Shown: piece by piece, positions 12,238 to 22,848 of the stretch
How the letters are laid out: each line of letters opens with the position of its first letter
Numbering within the stretch: the first letter of the stretch is position 1
Source: Pseudeuparius sepicola
Taxonomy: Eukaryota; Arthropoda; Insecta; Coleoptera; Anthribidae
Assembly: GCA_963920635.1 (NCBI GenBank)
Contig: OY987299.1
Coordinates: forward strand, 123,629,373 to 123,693,372
Direction: 5' to 3'
Length of the DNA stretch: 64,000 nucleotides
Notes under the pieces: model-generated
The model's database searches: none
Told to the model about the DNA's origin: nothing
The model's input: the letters and a program-made list of their open reading frames with translations, nothing else
Translations under genes and position numbers: made by a program

Positions 12238-12706
12238 GTGTCATACAGGGCCTCTAATGGGTACTACAAAAAGGACAAATTTGTGCATTCAGGCAGGAGG
12301 AAGTCATTTTGAACAGCTGGTATAACTTTGTTCTATTTTACTTTATTTTTTGTTTAGGTCTTTTGAGTCAATAAATTCTTTGGAATGAATAAATGAATTT
12401 TTCTCTTTACAAAAATCTTACCATTTTTAGACAATGTACTTCACTAAATCAAAGGGTAAACGGTATCTGTCGCTGATGTCAATACATTCTATTGTTTGGT
12501 GTTCTAATATAAAAGATATAAGCTATTTCCGGAATCGGCGGTTTTAAGTTTTTTCAGGATATTTCAGGAACAGGCTAAGCTATCCTCGATTTCTTTTCAG
12601 ATAACGAATGAGGACTAAAATGTGCAACTTTTCTCTAAATCAACTACCCATCTATTACCGTTTACGAGATCCCAATGGTTAGCATAGAAAAAGTGACCAC
12701 CCTGTA

Positions 12707-13795
12707 TGCTTACTACTAAAACATGCTATAATAACAATAAATCCAGCTTACTTTTTTTGGATGTGGGTGTAGGTGGTAGGTACCTACATAATTTTTTGTT
12801 TGTTTTTTCGATGATGCCAGCCAACGGAGAAAGTGCAGTTAATTTCATTATAGGTACTTATTAAAACGAAACACATTTTAACGAGACAAGATTCGCTCTT
12901 CATCTCATGGTTTGGAAAGTCGATATTGTAATTTTGCTTCGAAAGAGCTCGTAGGCGTGTTTAAAAAAATTATAATAATTTTAATTTTGTTAGTTTTGTT
13001 ATTTCCAAAGTCAAACGAAGGAGATACCAAACAACAAGTTCCGAAAGTTATTTGTATTCGAAGCAGTATTTTACGGCCAATTTCGAGCAAAACGGCTTGC
13101 GGTTAAGCGCCAAAGAAACAAAAGCATAGCTTTGAAGCAATTTCAGGTATTTGATACGCCGAAGCGTATTTTAAACGCTCGTGGTTATTGATAAATGACA
13201 CACTTTTACCCGGACCAGTTTTCTTCATTGTTGCAGACGATCCAGTGCTGATGTTTCTTGCGGTTTTCCGATGAAAAAGTTTTCAATAGCTCTCGGGCTG
13301 GGACTTTGTAACTTTATTATTTACACGATGGTCCTTACGTCAGAGTCAAAATCCAGTGGTGTCGGTATTTATTAAAAAAGAATGATCGAAATTATATTTT
13401 AATCATTAATCAGGTGATACGGCAGAAACATTTAAATTTTAACGTTACACTTTCTTCGAAAGTTTAAAAACAATTGTAAAATTGATCGTGAAGAAATTTA
13501 TCGAGAAAATTAAGCTATCGGAGCATGGGTTAGCCCAACCTACGATTAAATATTATGAATTTATGAATTTACAGCATGTTTTTTTGAAAATGTGCTATGT
13601 TTTTTGTTTCTTTGCAGATTTTAGAGAATGTTTAATATCATTTTTAGATATATTTAGCGTTAAGTTGGTTGTTTTTTATACAAAATACAAAATAACAAAG
13701 TTAATAACAATATTTGAAGTTTCAATAAGTTTAAACAAGGCGTTAGTGACATTTCACAACATATTTTTGTGCATTCATTGTTGTTGACAGAAAAA
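12707..13795. other. No gene recognised
   Basis: AT-rich. Both strands have short frames near 12905-13106 without motifs. No repeat ends are visible. Confidence 0.4.
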
Positions 13796-14121
13796 ATGTC
13801 TCGTGGTAAGGCTGTTTCTGAAGAAATAAGGAATGTTATAACTCACTTGCATTCAAAAGGCAAATCTGCTGCTCAAATCGCAATTTATCACGATATACAG
13901 TGCGAAATATTATTAAACTTTACAAAACTACTGGATCCGTTGCTCGGAAGCAGAGAATTAGAAGTTGGTCACATTATTCTGATACAAATTTAAGGACTCT
14001 GAGAAGGACTATCGTGCAAAATTGCCGGGCTAATTATGGAGAATTGAGAGTTTTATGGAATCAGGCAACATATAAAATTGTCTCTCAAGGGCAACTTGTC
14101 ACAGGGCTGCCCGAAAACTAG
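13796..14121 (+). pseudogene. Tc1-like transposase N-terminal fragment
   Basis: From the ATG at 13796 the frame reads MSRGKAVSEEIRNVITHLHS, then KGKSAAQIA, the helix-turn-helix of Tc1-type transposases. After a frameshift near 13895 the next frame continues RNIIKLYKTTGSVARK and then RTLRRTIVQNCRANYGELRV, the second DNA-binding helix region. The frame stops at 14121, before any catalytic residues. This is a different transposase branch from the DUF4817-type ones in the window. No flanking inverted repeats were found. Confidence 0.75.
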
Positions 14122-14613
14122 GGTTTAAAACTTACTTACTTAGTTAAAATATAGTTCAATTATATGCCAAAAGTGAATAAATGTTTCATATATAATTAGA
14201 AAAATGTGTTGATTTTAATAAGTTTTCTGTTAGTTTGGGCCAACTTCACTGAAACAAGTCTCGTATATTTGTGTTCTACGCCACTGTGTCACGCATAGGT
14301 TCGGATTTCTCTCAATTTACGGTTGGAAATCGGACATTTATAAAGCGACGTTTATGAAATTGCCCACAAAAGAGTCAGTTTTGTGGCCGAACAGATATAA
14401 ATTAAGATTCGATATGGTCGATTCGCCTGAGCTTCTCAGAAGATTGCTGGGAGAACACGATACATAGTCGGCGGGAATTCATAAAAAAAGGAAGCAGTCA
14501 GGAGCCTCGGACACACATGTTGTAGACTAATTGATGATGGTCATAATTGGTAGGCTATCCGAACATCGACATTTGATATTTTGCTGTTCATAAATGATTT
14601 ATGTATTTAGGTG
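14122..14613. other. No feature recognised
   Basis: About 490 bp between the Tc1 fragment and the next transposon; no frame longer than 60 codons and no inverted repeats seen. Confidence 0.35.
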
Positions 14614-15216
14614 TACAGGGTGGGCCAAATTGGACGCTTTTAAAGGGAAACTCCTATTTTTACGAAAACTGATATCGGTGTCCGAGGCTCATTTTTTATG
14701 ACAAACTTAATGACGAAAACGGCAAATCGATATCTGTCGCCGTTTTTGAGTTACAGGGCGTTTTTCGAAAATGTGCGTTTTCGAAAAGTGGCCGTAACTT
14801 TTTTCGGGCTGAAAATTTTGTGTTCCTGTAAAAACATTCCCAAAGCACTTTTTTACGTAAAATCCAATGCTGCTACTTCATTTTTCTTCAAGTCAATGGT
14901 TTAAGAGTTACCGGTAAAAAATATATTTTTTAAATGGAACACCCTGTATATTTTTGTATATTTTTTTAATAGAGCAAAAAATTACCATTCCAAAAACATA
15001 TAACACTTAATGATTTACTTAACTAGTTATCATAATTACTAATAGCTTTTATGATTTATTTCATGTTTATAAAGCAACAAGTAGGCTTTGGACGGTGAGA
15101 CAATGAAACAACCGTGAAATAATGTTTACTGTTACCTCTCACATCTTCAGTTAAGCGGTTTTGGCAGTGTAAAATTTTTTTCTATTTTTGTGAATGAAAT
15201 TTGAAAGTTATGAAAA

Positions 15217-15393
15217 ATGGGACATAGGTATGTTTTATACAATCCGGGGAAAATGCAGATGCGGCTAGCGATTTATACCTACTACGAGCGGTATCCAGAG
15301 AGAAGACCACCTTTCAAGGACATTTTTGCAGGATTTCGAGAGAATTTGATTAATAGTGGGCATTTTGAAAAGGATAGGACGAAAAAGCAGATA
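15217..15393 (+). pseudogene. DUF4817-type transposase N-terminus, truncated
   Basis: An ATG at 15217 opens a frame reading KMQMRLAIYTYYERYPERRP, PFKDIFAGFRENLINSGHF and EKDRTKKQ, which fits the helix-turn-helix region with its PERRxPS-like turn and the following GxFxxDR stretch. The frame stays open to 15528 but becomes unrelated after about residue 60. No catalytic part remains. The start of the coding sequence lies inside the inverted arm, so an inverted duplicate of the first ~30 codons is present near 15800-15890. Confidence 0.7.
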
Positions 15394-16372
15394 GAGGCAT
15401 TTTCCCCAGATTGTATAGAACATATCCCATTTGTTATAACTTTCAAATTTCATTGTGGGTATGTTATAAAGTTTATAAATTACAAAATAGAAAAATCCTT
15501 ACCTACACTGCCTAAACATCGTAACTGAAAATTTGACAGGTAACAGTAAACATTTTCCACGGTTGTTTCATTGTCTCATCGTCCAAAGCCTAGGTACTTG
15601 TTCAAAGGGGGCGCTTCCAATTTTACAATGATATCATAAAAGCTATTGCTATTAAGTAGTAATAATTGTTCCATTTAAAAAATATTTTTTCCCCGGTAAC
15701 TGTTAAACCATTGACTTGATGAAACATGTAGTAGCAGCATTGGATTCTACGTAAAAAAGTGCTTTAGGAATGTTTTTACAGAAACCAAAATTTTCAACCC
15801 GTAGTAGGTATAAATTGCTCGCCGCATCTGCATTTTCCCCGGATTGTGTAAATCATATGTCCCATTTTTCATAACTTTCAAATTTCATTGTGTATTATAA
15901 AGTTTATAAATTACACATAAACAGAAAAATCTTTACACTGACAAAACCGCTTAACTGAAAATTTGAGAGGTAACAGTAAACATTATTTCACGGTTGTTTC
16001 ATTGTCTCACCGTCCAAAGCCTACTTGTTGTTTTAAATACACATGAAATAAATCATAAAAGCTATTAGTAATTGATAACTAGTTAAGTAAATCATTAAGT
16101 GTTATATATTTTTGGAACGGTAATTTTTTGCTCTATTAAAATGATATACAAAAATATACAGGGTGTTCCATTTAAAAAATATATTTTTTTACCGGTAACT
16201 CTTAAACCATTGACTTGAAGAAAAATGAAGTAGCAGCATTGGATGCTACGTAAAAAAGTGCTTTGGGAATGTTTTTGCAGAAGCACAAAATTTTCAACCC
16301 GAAAAGAGTTACGGCCACTTTTCGAAAACGCACATTTTCGAAAAACTCCCTGTAATTCAATACCGGTGACAG

Positions 16373-19300
16373 CAGTGGCGCAACCAGAAATTGCTGGTTG
16401 ACAAAGTTCATTTTTCATTGTTAAGAATTGCGCCGCAGGCAAAAATTTTCAAATTTTCAAGGTCAAACATTTTTAATGAACTAAAAAAAATTAAGTAACC
16501 TAATATTAGCAAAAAATATTAGTCAACTGATTATAGTTTTTCTTTCTTAACTGTGGAACTATAATAATAATAATTTAACTATGCAGTAACTGTAAGAAGT
16601 AGGTAAATACTATTTTTTTTCTTTTACATAAAAGCCCGAGAGAGAATTCCTTAAGTGATGTGGAAGTAAAAATATAAGTTAGTGCCTATAAATTTATTGC
16701 CACATCCTATAAATTAACATGTCCTCTCAAAGGGCCAAATGTTAGAATAGAGGTAGATATCTTCCTATAGAAATTTATTTCCTTGTGAATTCATAATGAT
16801 TATTGATTTTTGAAAGCAGGAATTAAAATGAGGTGTTCGCTTAGGCATGCGAAATTTTTTAGAAATTTTAAGGACAGACAATTTAACTGAGGCGTAGAAC
16901 ATTGTAAAGTTACATCACAATGATATGTTTCTTCTTCTTTTTTTTCTCAATGGGACAGTAGAAAACAGAAGGACAGGCGCATATAATTCAGGTCACATTG
17001 CCACATCCTATTGCCACATCCTATTGCCACATCCTATAAATTAACATGTCCTCTCAAAGGGCCAAATGTTAGAATAGAGGTAGATATCTTCCTATAGAAA
17101 TTTATTTCCTTGTGAATTCATAATGATTATTGATTTTTGAAAGCAGGAATTAAAATGAGGTGTTCGCTTAGGCATGCGAAATTTTTTAGAAATTTTAAGG
17201 ACAGACAATTTAACTGAGGCGTAGAACATTGTAAAGTTACATCACAATGATATGTTTCTTCTTCTTTTTTTTCTCAATGGGACAGTAGAAAACAGAAGGA
17301 CAGGCGCATATAATTCAGGTCACATTGCCACATCCTATTGCCACATCCTATTGCCACATCCTATAAATTAACATGTCCTCTCAAAGGGCCAAATGTTAGA
17401 ATAGAGGTAGATATCTGCCTATAGAAATTTATTTCCTTGTGAATTCATAATGATTATTGTTTTTTGAAAGCAGGAATTAAAATGAGGTGTTCGCTTAGGC
17501 ATGCGAAATTTTTTAGAAATTTTAAGGACAGACAATTTAACTGAGGCGTAGAACATTGTAAAGTTACATCACAATGATATGTTTCTTCTTCTTTTTTTTC
17601 TCAATGGGACAGTAGAAAACAGAAGGACAGGCGCATATAATTCAGGTCACATTGCCACATCCTATTGCCACATCCTATTGCCACATCCTATAAATTAACA
17701 TGTCCTCTCAAAGGGCCAAATGTTAGAATAGAGGTAGATATCTTCCTATAGAAATTTATTTCCTTGTGAATTCATAATGATTATTGATTTTTGAAAGCAG
17801 GAATTAAAATGAGGTGTTCGCTTAGGCATGCGAAATTTTTTAGAAATTTTAAGGACAGACAATTTAACTGAGGCGTAGAACATTGTAAAGTTACATCACA
17901 ATGATATGTTTCTTCTTCTTTTTTTTCTCAATGGGACAGTAGAAAACAGAAGGACAGGCGCATATAATTCAGGTCACATTGCCACATCCTATTGCCACAT
18001 CCTATTGCCACATCCTATAAATTAACATGTCCTCTCAAAGGGCCAAATGTTAGAATAGAGGTAGATATCTGCCTATAGAAATTTATTTCCTTGTGAATTC
18101 ATAATGATTATTGATTTTTGAAAGCAGGAATTAAAATGAGGTGTTCGCTTAGGCATGCGAAATTTTTTAGAAATTTTAAGGACAGACAATTTAACTGAGG
18201 CGTAGAACATTGTAAAGTTACATCACAATGATATGTTTCTTCTTCTTTTTTTTCTCAATGGGACAGTAGAAAACAGAAGGACAGGCGCATATAATTCAGG
18301 TCACATTGCCACATCCTATTGCCACATCCTATTGCCACATCCTATAAATTAACATGTCCTCTCAAAGGGCCAAATGTTGGAATAGAGATATCTTCCTATA
18401 GAAATTTATTTCCTTGTGAATTCATAATGATTATTGATTTTTGAAAGCAGGAATTAAAATGAGGTGTTCGCTTAGGCATGCGAAATTTTTTAGAAATTTT
18501 AAGGACAGACAATTTAACTGAGGCGTAGAACATTGTAAAGTTACATCACAATGATATGTTTCTTCTTCTTTTTTTTCTCAATGGGACAGTAGAAAACAGA
18601 AGGACAGGCGCATATAATTCAGGTCACATTGCCACATCCTATTGCCACATCCTATTGCCACATCCTATAAATTAACATGTCCTCTCAAAGGGCCAAATGT
18701 TAGAATAGAGGTAGATATCTTCCTATAGAAATTTATTTCCTTGTGAATTCATAATGATTATTGATTTTTGAAAGCAGGAATTAAAATGAGGTGTTCGCTT
18801 AGGCATGCGAAATTTTTTAGAAATTTTAAGGACAGACAATTTAACTGAGGCGTAGAACATTGTAAAGTTACATCACAATGATATGTTTCTTCTTCTTTTT
18901 TTTCTCAATGGGACAGTAGAAAACAGAAGGACAGGCGCATATAATTCAGGTCACATTGCCACATCCTATTGCCACATCCTATTGCCACATCCTATAAATT
19001 AACATGTCCTCTCAAAGGGCCAAATGTTAGAATAGAGGTAGATATCTGCCTATAGAAATTTATTTCCTTGTGAATTCATAATGATTATTGATTTTTGAAA
19101 GCAGGAATTAAAATGAGGTGTTCGCTTAGGCATGCGAAATTTTTTAGAAATTTTAAGGACAGACAATTTAACTGAGGCGTAGAACATTGTAAAGTTACAT
19201 CACAATGATATGTTTCTTCTTCTTTTTTTTCTCAATGGGACAGTAGAAAACAGAAGGACAGGCGCATATAATTCAGGTCACATTGCCACATCCTATTGCC

Positions 19301-19917
19301 ACATCCTATTGCCACATCCTATAAATTAACATGTCCTCTCAAAGGGCCAAATGTTAGAATAGAGATATCTTCCTATAGAAATTTATTTCCTTGTGAATTC
19401 ATAATGATTATTGATTTTTGAAAGCAGGAATTAAAATGAGGTGTTCGCTTAGGCATGCGAAATTTTTTAGAAATTTTAAGGACAGACAATTTAACTGAGG
19501 CGTAGAACATTGTAAAGTTACATCACAATGATATGTTTCTTCTTCTTTTTTTTCTCAATGGGACAGTAGAAAACAGAAGGACAGGCGCATATAATTCAGG
19601 TCAGATTAGTTTTAAGTTCGGCGCAGGTTTGGTTCGGTTTTAAGGCCCGCGGCGCGAAACGCGTGTGCGTGTGACTTGTGTTTCTGTTCTGTGCCGACTG
19701 TCGGCCAGACAGCTAATCTTTCATTAAATGTCAACTACTAATGTGTACCACCGATATCCGATATCCTCAATATAGTAAATTTGATAAATCTAAACATAAA
19801 TTTAATGAATACAGTTTAAACGAAATACAAATCATTCCGTCTTGTTTTTATCTAGCATTGTTTAGCGCTTTTTCTCTTGGTTGGTACGAGCTCGCCCCCC
19901 CTCTCGTTGCGCCACTG
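16373..19917. mobile_element. hAT-like non-autonomous element filled with satellite (3,545 bp)
   Basis: The terminal inverted repeats CAGTGGCGCAAC are perfect over 12 bp and flanked by a perfect 8-bp duplication GGTGACAG (16365-16372 and 19918-19925). An 8-bp duplication and CAG-starting ends are the hAT signature. The insertion splits the right arm of the foldback transposon; removing it and one duplication restores the arm's pairing, an independent proof of the boundaries. No transposase is encoded. The interior is a ~340-bp left flank, nine satellite units, and a ~310-bp right flank with a GC-rich patch at 19618-19700. Confidence 0.93.
16711..19604 (+). repeat. 327-bp satellite, nine tandem copies (last partial)
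   Basis: Units begin at 16711, 17038, 17365, 17692, 18019, 18346, 18669, 18996 and 19323. The period is 327 bp except for one 323-bp unit caused by a 4-bp deletion (AGAGATATC instead of AGAGGTAGATATC). Each junction carries three copies of the 13-mer ATTGCCACATCCT. Units differ by only a few bases. The GATATCTTCC/GATATCTGCC variant and the 4-bp deletion give a repeating three-unit order in copies 4-6 and 7-9. The last unit ends at TTCAGGTCA. There is no coding potential. Confidence 0.97.
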
Positions 19918-20324
19918 GGTGACAGATATCGATTTGCGGTTTTCGCAATAAAGTCTATCGGAAAAAATGAGCCTCAGACACCGATATCAGTTTTCGTCTA
20001 TCTCCGTCAAAAATAGGAGTTTCCCTTTAAAAGTGTCCAATTTGGCCCACCCTGTACAGAATGTCAGGAAATTGTGAGCACAACTGGTGATTTTTTGTAA
20101 TTTTTAAAAGAAAATACACCCCGTGCAGGATTTTGAAACACGGTTCTAAAACTTGACTGATATCAAGCAGCTTTTGTTTGAAACTTTTTTTGTATCGCAC
20201 AAACTGAGAAAATTATAAGTTTATACGTGAACACCCGGCACTTAAGTGTATTTTTTTAAAATATAGGATAAGTCATTTGCGAACATTTGCAACCAAACTT
20301 TTGAGTCATTTCAAATAACGATTT

Positions 20325-20722
20325 GATTCGAGGCCGCGGTGGCGATGTTTATACCATTGCTAACTATTTATACTGCATGTTTTTCGATCTTGGGTCGAAT
20401 CAAGGTCGGGACAAACTGCATGCACATGTCTTTATAGAAAAACACCGCTGACGGCCAAGAACGCTGGGCAAAATGTAGATTCACGGTATTGCTCCTTCAT
20501 AAGTTTATCTCTGTTTTTTTACTAATTGCCGTACACTACGTACGTAAGGTTTTCTGAGCGAATGTTATCCTAGTTCTATCGGGAAAAAGTCAGTCCTAGC
20601 CGCAAATTGCAAAGAAGACAAAATAATAGTAATTGCCCCCCTCCCCCGCACAAACATTCAGGTGTTTCTGGGCTACTCCTAGTTTGGAGTTTTGTGAGGA
20701 TGAGAATTCTTATCATATTCGC
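20325..20722 (+). repeat. Interspersed repeat, copy 1 (tRNA-derived SINE candidate)
   Basis: About 400 bp matching 57955-58365 over its length: GCCGCGGTGGCG at the start, GCATGCACATGTCTTTA, ATCCTAGTTCTATCGGGAAAA, and TAATAGTAATTGCCCCCCTC near the end. The head resembles pol III control boxes (a TGGCG-type A box, and GGGTCGAATC here or GGTTCGAGGC in copy 2 as a B box), suggesting a tRNA-derived SINE. The tail ends in TTTGTGAGGATGAGAATT without a poly-A run. The resemblance is moderate. Confidence 0.55.
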
Positions 20723-20727
20723 TTATA

Positions 20728-21192
20728 CAGTGACCGGCAGAAAGTTGGACACAAATGGAAAACTTTTTTATTATTAATTTCTCAGAAAATTGTATTCTTG
20801 ATAAAAGTTGGTGCATCATTTCAAACTCAAAACGCACCTATCAAAATTTAAATATATCTTTTTGGATACGAGGTAGATTCAAAAATGTACCCTTATTTTT
20901 TAAAATACTGTAAAAAGTTACTTACAAAAGTTGTTTGGAATCAAAGGTGAATGTCAGATTTAAAGTCACAGCCAACTAGTTAAAAATTTTTTTTTTAACT
21001 TTTTTGCATTTTTTTCGACCACCTTGTGTATTACAAAAAAACAAAATACTGCAAGCGCAACTTATCATCGGATAACACATGAATTTGCTACTAAACTTTA
21101 ATTGTGATCGATTAGCAGCTAGAAATTTAAATTAATCGAAATCAGAGTTTAAAAATATTAAATTTTTGTGTCCAACTTTCTGCAGGTCCCTG
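20728..21192. mobile_element. TA-flanked MITE (465 bp)
   Basis: The ends CAGTGACCGGCAGAAAGTTG and CAACTTTCTGCAGGTCCCTG are inverted repeats (~25 bp, continuing GACACAAA / TTTGTGTC) with TA at 20726-20727 and 21193-21194. No coding. This is a non-autonomous Tc1/mariner-type element. It lies directly beside the SINE-like repeat. Confidence 0.85.
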
Positions 21193-21210
21193 TATATGAA
21201 ACAAATACTA

Positions 21211-21822
21211 TTTTCTTGAAATCGGCATTAAAATGTCCCAAAATCGTCATTAAAAGCACAGAAATCGTACAATAATGTAGCCCATTATTGTACGATTTTT
21301 TCAATAAGTAGGCCTTGGCGAGATGTAAACATCAAACGTCAGACGCGGAGAAATCGCCCGTCAAAAGTGACCAAATATTCAAAACCCGGCCGATAAAGGC
21401 CCATTTAACTTTTCGTACACATTGCGAAATTGTTTCCTATAGAAGCGCAATCCTTCAGTGTACATATTTTAGTAAATTTGAAAATCAATAGATTTGTTGT
21501 GTAGGCTGCACAAGAAGCAGCAGTTTGGTTTTTCTGTCAGAAGGTGCCGTACATCATTATGCTTGTCCTAGGTAGAGCGATCGGTAAAGTCAAGCAACGC
21601 CGCGCGTAGTCGGTTCGTGGACGGGTGATCCCTTATTATTATTTTCTCGCCTAATAAAACATTTTTTTTCCGATTTCAAGAAAAATATAATATGTACCTC
21701 GGCACTGAAGTTCTTTTTATGACTCATGTGGTTTATTTGCCTCGGCCAGAGGCCTCAGCAACTAAACTCCACATGAGTCATAAAAAGTTGAACTTCAGTG
21801 CCTTGGTACATAAATAACTATT
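21211..21822 (-). repeat. Hairpin-ended repeat family, copy A
   Basis: About 612 bp in reverse orientation relative to copies B, C, D and F. The 5' end (here at the right) is a ~125-bp near-palindrome with CTTCAGTGCC arms and an AGGCCTCTGGCC centre. The 3' end (here at the left) has CCGATTTCAAGAAAA preceded by a hairpin ATCGTACAATAATG...CATTATTGTACGAT. The middle is moderately GC-rich and does not hold a conserved open frame. Confidence 0.85.
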
Positions 21823-21915
21823 ATTTCATCAAATGTTAATTTTTAATATTTTGTTTCATCAGCGTGTCACCGTTTAGTGCCAAACATAATTTTTCATTTA
21901 TTTAACCTGTATAGG

Positions 21916-22099
21916 CGTTGACTGACGCATTAATAAGACTTCTCAAGGCTATAGCTTCATGTTCTGAAAAGTAGATGGCGCCTATGGTCAACAATGTAGG
22001 TATTTTGCATTGTATTTTGTCTCCGAGAAGCGCATGGTGAGCCAGAGAACGGTCAAACATGACAGCCGTGAGCAGTCTTTATTAATACGTCAGTCAACG
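21916..22099. mobile_element. 184-bp MITE with 9-bp target duplication (MULE-like)
   Basis: The flanking direct repeat CTGTATAGG (21907-21915 and 22100-22108) is perfect. The inverted ends CGTTGACTGACG(C/T)ATTAATAA extend, with gaps, to ~50 bp (CATG at the inner edges). A 9-bp duplication with long inverted ends points to Mutator-like elements. No coding. Confidence 0.8.
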
Positions 22100-22108
22100 C
22101 TGTATAGG

Positions 22109-22848
22109 TATACAATTTTTCCGGTCGAATTTTGAAACCTCCTGGATAGGCGCCCATTGATAATATTAATTACGATGAATATAATAGGCGCTCATGTTTC
22201 TTTGTGCAGCTCTTCGATTTCCGCGTTATTATCAGCAACAACTGGCAAAAATCTAGGCATAAACTGTTAGATAATCGATCTTCTCGTCTTTTCTGTCCGT
22301 TCATCGTGACACACGCAAACGGTTCCTCTCTTTGTAACGATCTCGACCAATTTCTCCGACATTCACCTATTCACCGCCATTCTTCTATTATCCTATTCAA
22401 CCGCCGTGTTTGTATGTGGGCATCGGATGCGGTCAACGCTTCGCGCGTTGTTCTCCACGAAATTTTTCGATCCACTTATCGGTGTAATCGGCGCGTCACG
22501 ATCTCCCTCCGATCGGGTTCAATAGTTATAGATGAAGATTAAGGTTGCGGCTGAATCCATGAGCGTCTTGCCAAATGCCTCCGATCGTGTAGACTTTACT
22601 AGATTTCTCGTTCCAGAACAGTATTACAGTCTTTTTTTGCAGAGAACTCAAACTTTGGCTGTTCAGAGGCTCGGTGTATCCTCCTCGGCGAACTGTATTG
22701 AGGAGTTCTTACCAGACTTGCTGGCTCAAAACTTCCCCAGGTATATCTAGAGCCTAGATTCACGAAACCTTACAAAAATGGAAAGTACCTTTGAGGCCAA
22801 AAAAAGCTTAGGCATCTTGTAATGTATTAATTACATTTCAATTATTTC
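22109..22848. other. Unrecognised stretch with two open frames
   Basis: Frames of 112 codons (22204-22542) and 72 codons (22532-22750) overlap on the plus strand. The GC content is a little higher than around them. I recognise no domain, and neither frame begins at an ATG with supporting context. This could be host-derived or an unknown repeat. Confidence 0.25.

Larger units (their letters stand above)
9159..12323 (+). pseudogene. Mariner-like transposase pseudogene, split by an insertion
   Basis: Starting at the ATG at 9159, all three forward frames must be combined to follow the protein. The N-terminal DUF4817-type region (PERQQPHVAIFQRL, NRGSF) contains several stops. An open piece at 9495-9800 keeps the first catalytic block (VIWSDETLF, then SVNVWCGLL). 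A frameshift leads to FQQDGAGPHN with the second acidic residue, then YLNRRFPNGWIGK at ~9955. The frame then runs into the nested element and resumes only for the tail CIQAGGSHFEQLV and a stop at 12323. The third catalytic block is missing. The order matches the intact transposase at 1762-2838, but similarity is low, so this is an older, separate lineage. It cannot make an active enzyme. Confidence 0.85.
8604..12704 (+). mobile_element. Decayed Tc1/mariner-superfamily transposon with a nested insertion
   Basis: The ends CAGGGTGGTCACTTTTTCTA (left) and its inverse at 12704 are flanked by TA. Inverted repeats of ~190 bp are obvious (GAATGAGGACTAAAATG, ATTCCGGAAATAGCTTATAT and partners). Further in, AAACAATAGAATGTATTGAC near 9069 pairs with the region near 12490, so the right arm has lost ~270 bp present on the left. 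Inside is a degenerate transposase interrupted by a second transposon at ~9953-12237. Confidence 0.85.
14616..20054 (+). mobile_element. Long foldback transposon with tripled arm, invaded by a hAT-like element
   Basis: The ends CAGGGTGGGCCAAATTGGAC and its inverse ending at 20054 are flanked by TA. Without the hAT-like insertion (16373-19917 plus its 8-bp duplication) the element is ~1.9 kb. The left arm 14616-15300 is inverted in 15796-16364 plus 19926-20054. A third, diverged copy of part of the arm (about 15400-15790) sits in tandem with the right arm. Both arms carry TTAAACCATTGACTTGA-type sequence and the block ending in TCCGGGGAAAATGCAGATG. The centre contains a transposase N-terminal fragment. 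Confidence 0.85.

Noticed and set aside
16711..19604. Regular repeats read as a CRISPR array
   Set aside because: The whole 327-bp unit is repeated with no unique spacers, in an arthropod-type genome inside a hAT-like element.
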